In this document: positions 5,627-7,555 of the stretch, in pieces
How the letters are laid out: each line of letters opens with the position of its first letter
How positions within the stretch are numbered: the first letter of the stretch is position 1
Source of the DNA: Deinococcus sp.
Lineage (GTDB): Bacteria; Deinococcota; Deinococci; JACQHA01
Assembly: GCA_016199255.1 (NCBI GenBank)
Contig: JACQHA010000375.1
Location: forward strand, 1-7,555
Reading direction: 5' to 3'
Length of the DNA stretch: 7,555 bases
Made by a program: the position numbers and the translations under genes
Notes under the pieces: model-generated
What the model was told of the DNA's origin: nothing
What the model saw: only the letters and a program-made list of their open reading frames with translations
The model's database searches: none

Positions 5627-6082
5627 GTGGCTGCTGGCGAGGCAGCGCGCAAGCGCTTTTTAATTGTGGTCGCCGCTCTCCTCGTCGCCACCTCCTTTTA
5701 TAGCGCCGGCCAGGTACCAGTGCCCGGCCGCCTGCGGGCCGCCTATATCCCGCTGGACGATTTCGATTCCACTGCAGGGCAGGCACAGGTCAACGCGGCG
5801 CTGGATGAGACGGGAGGTGAGGTGGTGAGTGCCTTCCCCTACGTGGTAAATGGCACCACCCGCGGGTTCTACCTGATTACCCGCGGCAGTGCTGGCGCCA
5901 CGCCGCTCCGCACCCAGGCGTTCTACACCGCCCTGACGCCAGTGGTAGTGTCTCGCGACCCGGGGATTGGCGAGGTGCTGCTCAACGGCGGGCTGCGCCA
6001 GATACCGGACCTGGTGGAGGTGGTCCCGGTGGAAGTCGATGGGACCACAGTTGGGGTGTACTACCTGTTCGGCACTCCCTAG
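5627..6082 (+). CDS. Small membrane-anchored or secreted protein of unknown function between uvrC and mfd
   Basis: Predicted 151 residues; I do not recognise the family with certainty. A positively charged start (R8, K9, R10) is followed by one hydrophobic segment at 11-27, a signal anchor or signal peptide, so the rest should lie outside the cytoplasm. The soluble part holds two similar units: VVSAFPYVVNGTTRGFYLI (66-84) and LVEVVPVEVDGTTVGVYYL (129-147), exactly 63 residues apart and sharing P-x3-[VE]-V-[ND]-GTT-x-G-x-Y. This loosely recalls DUF4177-type folds, but weakly. The frame stays open upstream to a GTG at 5516 inside uvrC. I chose GTG 5627 because the extended -10 ends 6 bases before it, which implies a leaderless mRNA, and because it puts the hydrophobic segment close to the N-terminus. 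The stop is 14 bases before the mfd ATG, so the two genes are probably co-transcribed. An extracytoplasmic protein in a repair operon is odd and may be linked only by transcription. Confidence 0.7.
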   Translation: MAAGEAARKRFLIVVAALLVATSFYSAGQVPVPGRLRAAYIPLDDFDSTAGQAQVNAALDETGGEVVSAFPYVVNGTTRGFYLITRGSAGATPLRTQAFYTALTPVVVSRDPGIGEVLLNGGLRQIPDLVEVVPVEVDGTTVGVYYLFGTP

Positions 6083-6096
6083 CGGCTAAGGACAAC

Positions 6097-7555
6097 ATGG
6101 CCGATACCATCGAGGCACTCGGGTCAGGGGAGACTGCCCTGCCACCAGTCTCAGAGCTGGTAGGGCGGGAGTTTCCTGGACTTTCAGCGGCGGGCAAGGT
6201 CTATTTATTAGCTCGGCTCAACGAGCCGCTGGTTATTATCACTACCGCCGACCGGGTGGAGTTATTCACCAGCCTGAAAGCCTTTGGCCGGTCGGTGACC
6301 TTACGGCCTACTCTGGCAGAGTGGCATGTACTCGAGTACCCGGTGGTGCTGGGGCTGCGTGACGCCTTGGCCCCCCTTCCCCGAAACCCTGACCAGCTAG
6401 TGCTGCGCCTGCGCCTGGGGCAGGAGATGCCCCGGGAGGCGCTCCTTTCGCGCCTGGAGCACATGGGCTATACCCGGGCTTTGGGGGGGGAGCAGGCGCC
6501 AGGCAGCTATGTGGTGCGAGGCGGGGTACTCGACGTGCAGTTTGGTGCCAGCCTGTACCGGCTGGAGTTCTTTGGCGATGCCCTGGACGCCGTGCAGGAA
6601 ATCCGCAATGGGGTAGTGAGCCGCCACCACCAGGTGGCGCTGCCGCCTTTGGTGGCGCCCCAGGCCGATTCCACGGTGCTGGCCGAGCTAAGTGGAGTGG
6701 TGGCCCTGGATATGCCGGAGCTGTGGGTGGGTGAGCTGGAAGAGGCAGAGACCTACTGGCTGCACCAGCTCTGGAACTACCTGAAGAGCCGGCGGGTGAT
6801 CTCTTTAGGCCGCTCGCCCTTGGACCTGCTGCCTGGGGAGCTGCCCCTGGGCAGCCTGGCTTTTTACCGGGGCCGGCTGGAGAAGTTGCGCTCGGATGTG
6901 ACCCGCTGGCTACGGGAGGGCTACAGCCTGGCGATTATTTTGCAGCACCGGCGCAGCCTGGAGTACCTGCGGCGCAAGGTGCTGAGCTGGGCGCCCTATG
7001 TGGATGTGCCTCAGGTGCAGGCCCTGCCTGGCCAGGTGCAGTTGCTCGAAGGCCACCTCTCTGGGGGCTTTGTAGACGAGGCCGCCCGGCTGGTGGTAAT
7101 GGGCGAGGACCTGGTGTTTGGCTACCAGGAGGTGCGGCGCCGGGGCAGACTGCCCGGCCGGGCCCTGGCTAACCCCCAGGCGCTGCGCATGGGGGACCAC
7201 TTAATTCACCCAGAGCACGGCGTGGGCCAGTTTGAAGGGCTGGAAGCGCGCACGGTGCTAGGCGTCACCAGGGACTATGTCCTGCTGCGCTATAGCGGCC
7301 AGGGCCGGCTCTATTTACCAGTGGACCAGCTGCCCTTGCTTCGCCGCTACCAGGGCGCCGAGGGGGAGGAAGTACCTCTGGGCACGTTAGGCTCCGGGGA
7401 GTGGCGCCGGGCCAAAGAGCGGGCTCGAGCCTCGGCTGAGGAGCTGGCGCGCAAGCTGATTGCCATCTACGCTGCCCGGCAGCTCCAGCCAGGCTATGCC
7501 TTCCCCCTAGAGAGCGAGTGGGACCGGCAGCTGGCGGCCTCCTTCCCCTTTACCC
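6097..7555 (+). CDS. mfd: Transcription-repair coupling factor Mfd, 5' part (cut by window end)
   Basis: The first 486 codons are open to the window edge. Mfd is a cytosolic ATP-driven translocase that removes RNA polymerase stalled at lesions and recruits UvrA, feeding the pathway completed by UvrC next door. The UvrB-like N-terminal module has LRLGQEMPREALLSRL, YVVRGGVLDVQ (139-149) and YRLEFFGD (154-161). R142, R155 and F159 match E. coli R165, R181 and F185 in the UvrA-binding surface. The RNA polymerase-interacting (CarD-like) domain begins at MGDHLIHPEHGVGQFEGL (365-382) and continues to LYLPVDQL (405-412). The relay segment begins near W436 and reaches IYAARQLQPGYAFP. The helicase motor lies beyond the window. 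The RNA polymerase-interacting domain starts about 110 residues earlier than in E. coli Mfd, so the N-terminal part is compact. The ATG has TAAGGA (6087-6092) 4 bases upstream and lies 14 bases after the previous gene. Confidence 0.95.
   Translation, partial: MADTIEALGSGETALPPVSELVGREFPGLSAAGKVYLLARLNEPLVIITTADRVELFTSLKAFGRSVTLRPTLAEWHVLEYPVVLGLRDALAPLPRNPDQLVLRLRLGQEMPREALLSRLEHMGYTRALGGEQAPGSYVVRGGVLDVQFGASLYRLEFFGDALDAVQEIRNGVVSRHHQVALPPLVAPQADSTVLAELSGVVALDMPELWVGELEEAETYWLHQLWNYLKSRRVISLGRSPLDLLPGELPLGSLAFYRGRLEKLRSDVTRWLREGYSLAIILQHRRSLEYLRRKVLSWAPYVDVPQVQALPGQVQLLEGHLSGGFVDEAARLVVMGEDLVFGYQEVRRRGRLPGRALANPQALRMGDHLIHPEHGVGQFEGLEARTVLGVTRDYVLLRYSGQGRLYLPVDQLPLLRRYQGAEGEEVPLGTLGSGEWRRAKERARASAEELARKLIAIYAARQLQPGYAFPLESEWDRQLAASFPFT

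Noticed and set aside
5617..5664. ATG ATG mini-ORF of 15 codons overlapping the start of the small gene
   Set aside because: It has no Shine-Dalgarno, its ATGs lie inside the predicted -10 element, and it ends at once; it would not be on the predicted transcript.

Overview
The window is GC-rich (about 60% by eye) and densely packed with bacterial genes; no gene-free stretch exceeds about 115 bases. It holds five complete genes and the 5' part of a sixth. The organism cannot be fixed from the sequence. Gene density, GTG starts, one probable leaderless gene and a TolB-like protein with a Thr/Pro stalk would fit Chloroflexota or a similar GC-rich lineage, but this is a weak inference. No rRNA, tRNA, CRISPR array or intact mobile element is visible.

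Region 1 (1-1937, + strand) starts with a short leader containing a perfect 8-bp hairpin (65-84) that resembles the end hairpin of IS200/IS605-type elements. Next comes a cysteine synthase-family PLP enzyme (114-1139). After a second perfect hairpin and a 33-base gap comes yqeC (1173-1937), a P-loop accessory protein linked to selenium-dependent molybdenum hydroxylases. The pair looks like a small sulfur/selenium operon.

Region 2 (1944-3614, - strand) is a gene convergent with yqeC, with only 6 bases between the stop codons. It encodes a predicted exported protein of 556 residues: signal peptide, about six TolB/PD40 propeller blades, a Thr/Pro-rich stalk, and four copies of a G-[DE]-x4-G module of about 45 residues. 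Its function is unknown.

Region 3 (3715 to the end, + strand) is a nucleotide excision repair cluster. It contains uvrC (3715-5553, complete, all catalytic and Fe-S ligand residues present), a small predicted membrane-anchored or secreted protein of unknown function (5627-6082), and mfd (6097 onward, cut by the window end). Mfd displaces stalled RNA polymerase and recruits UvrA, and UvrC makes the incisions, so the two flanking genes act in one pathway. The small protein between them has an internal duplication and appears to start as a leaderless GTG exactly where an extended -10 promoter would begin transcription. It is closely coupled to mfd (14 bases between stop and start).

The best candidates for something undescribed are the small protein between uvrC and mfd, the four-module C-terminus of the TolB-like protein, and the unusually short N-terminal part of Mfd. 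I see no clear novel defence or mobile system.
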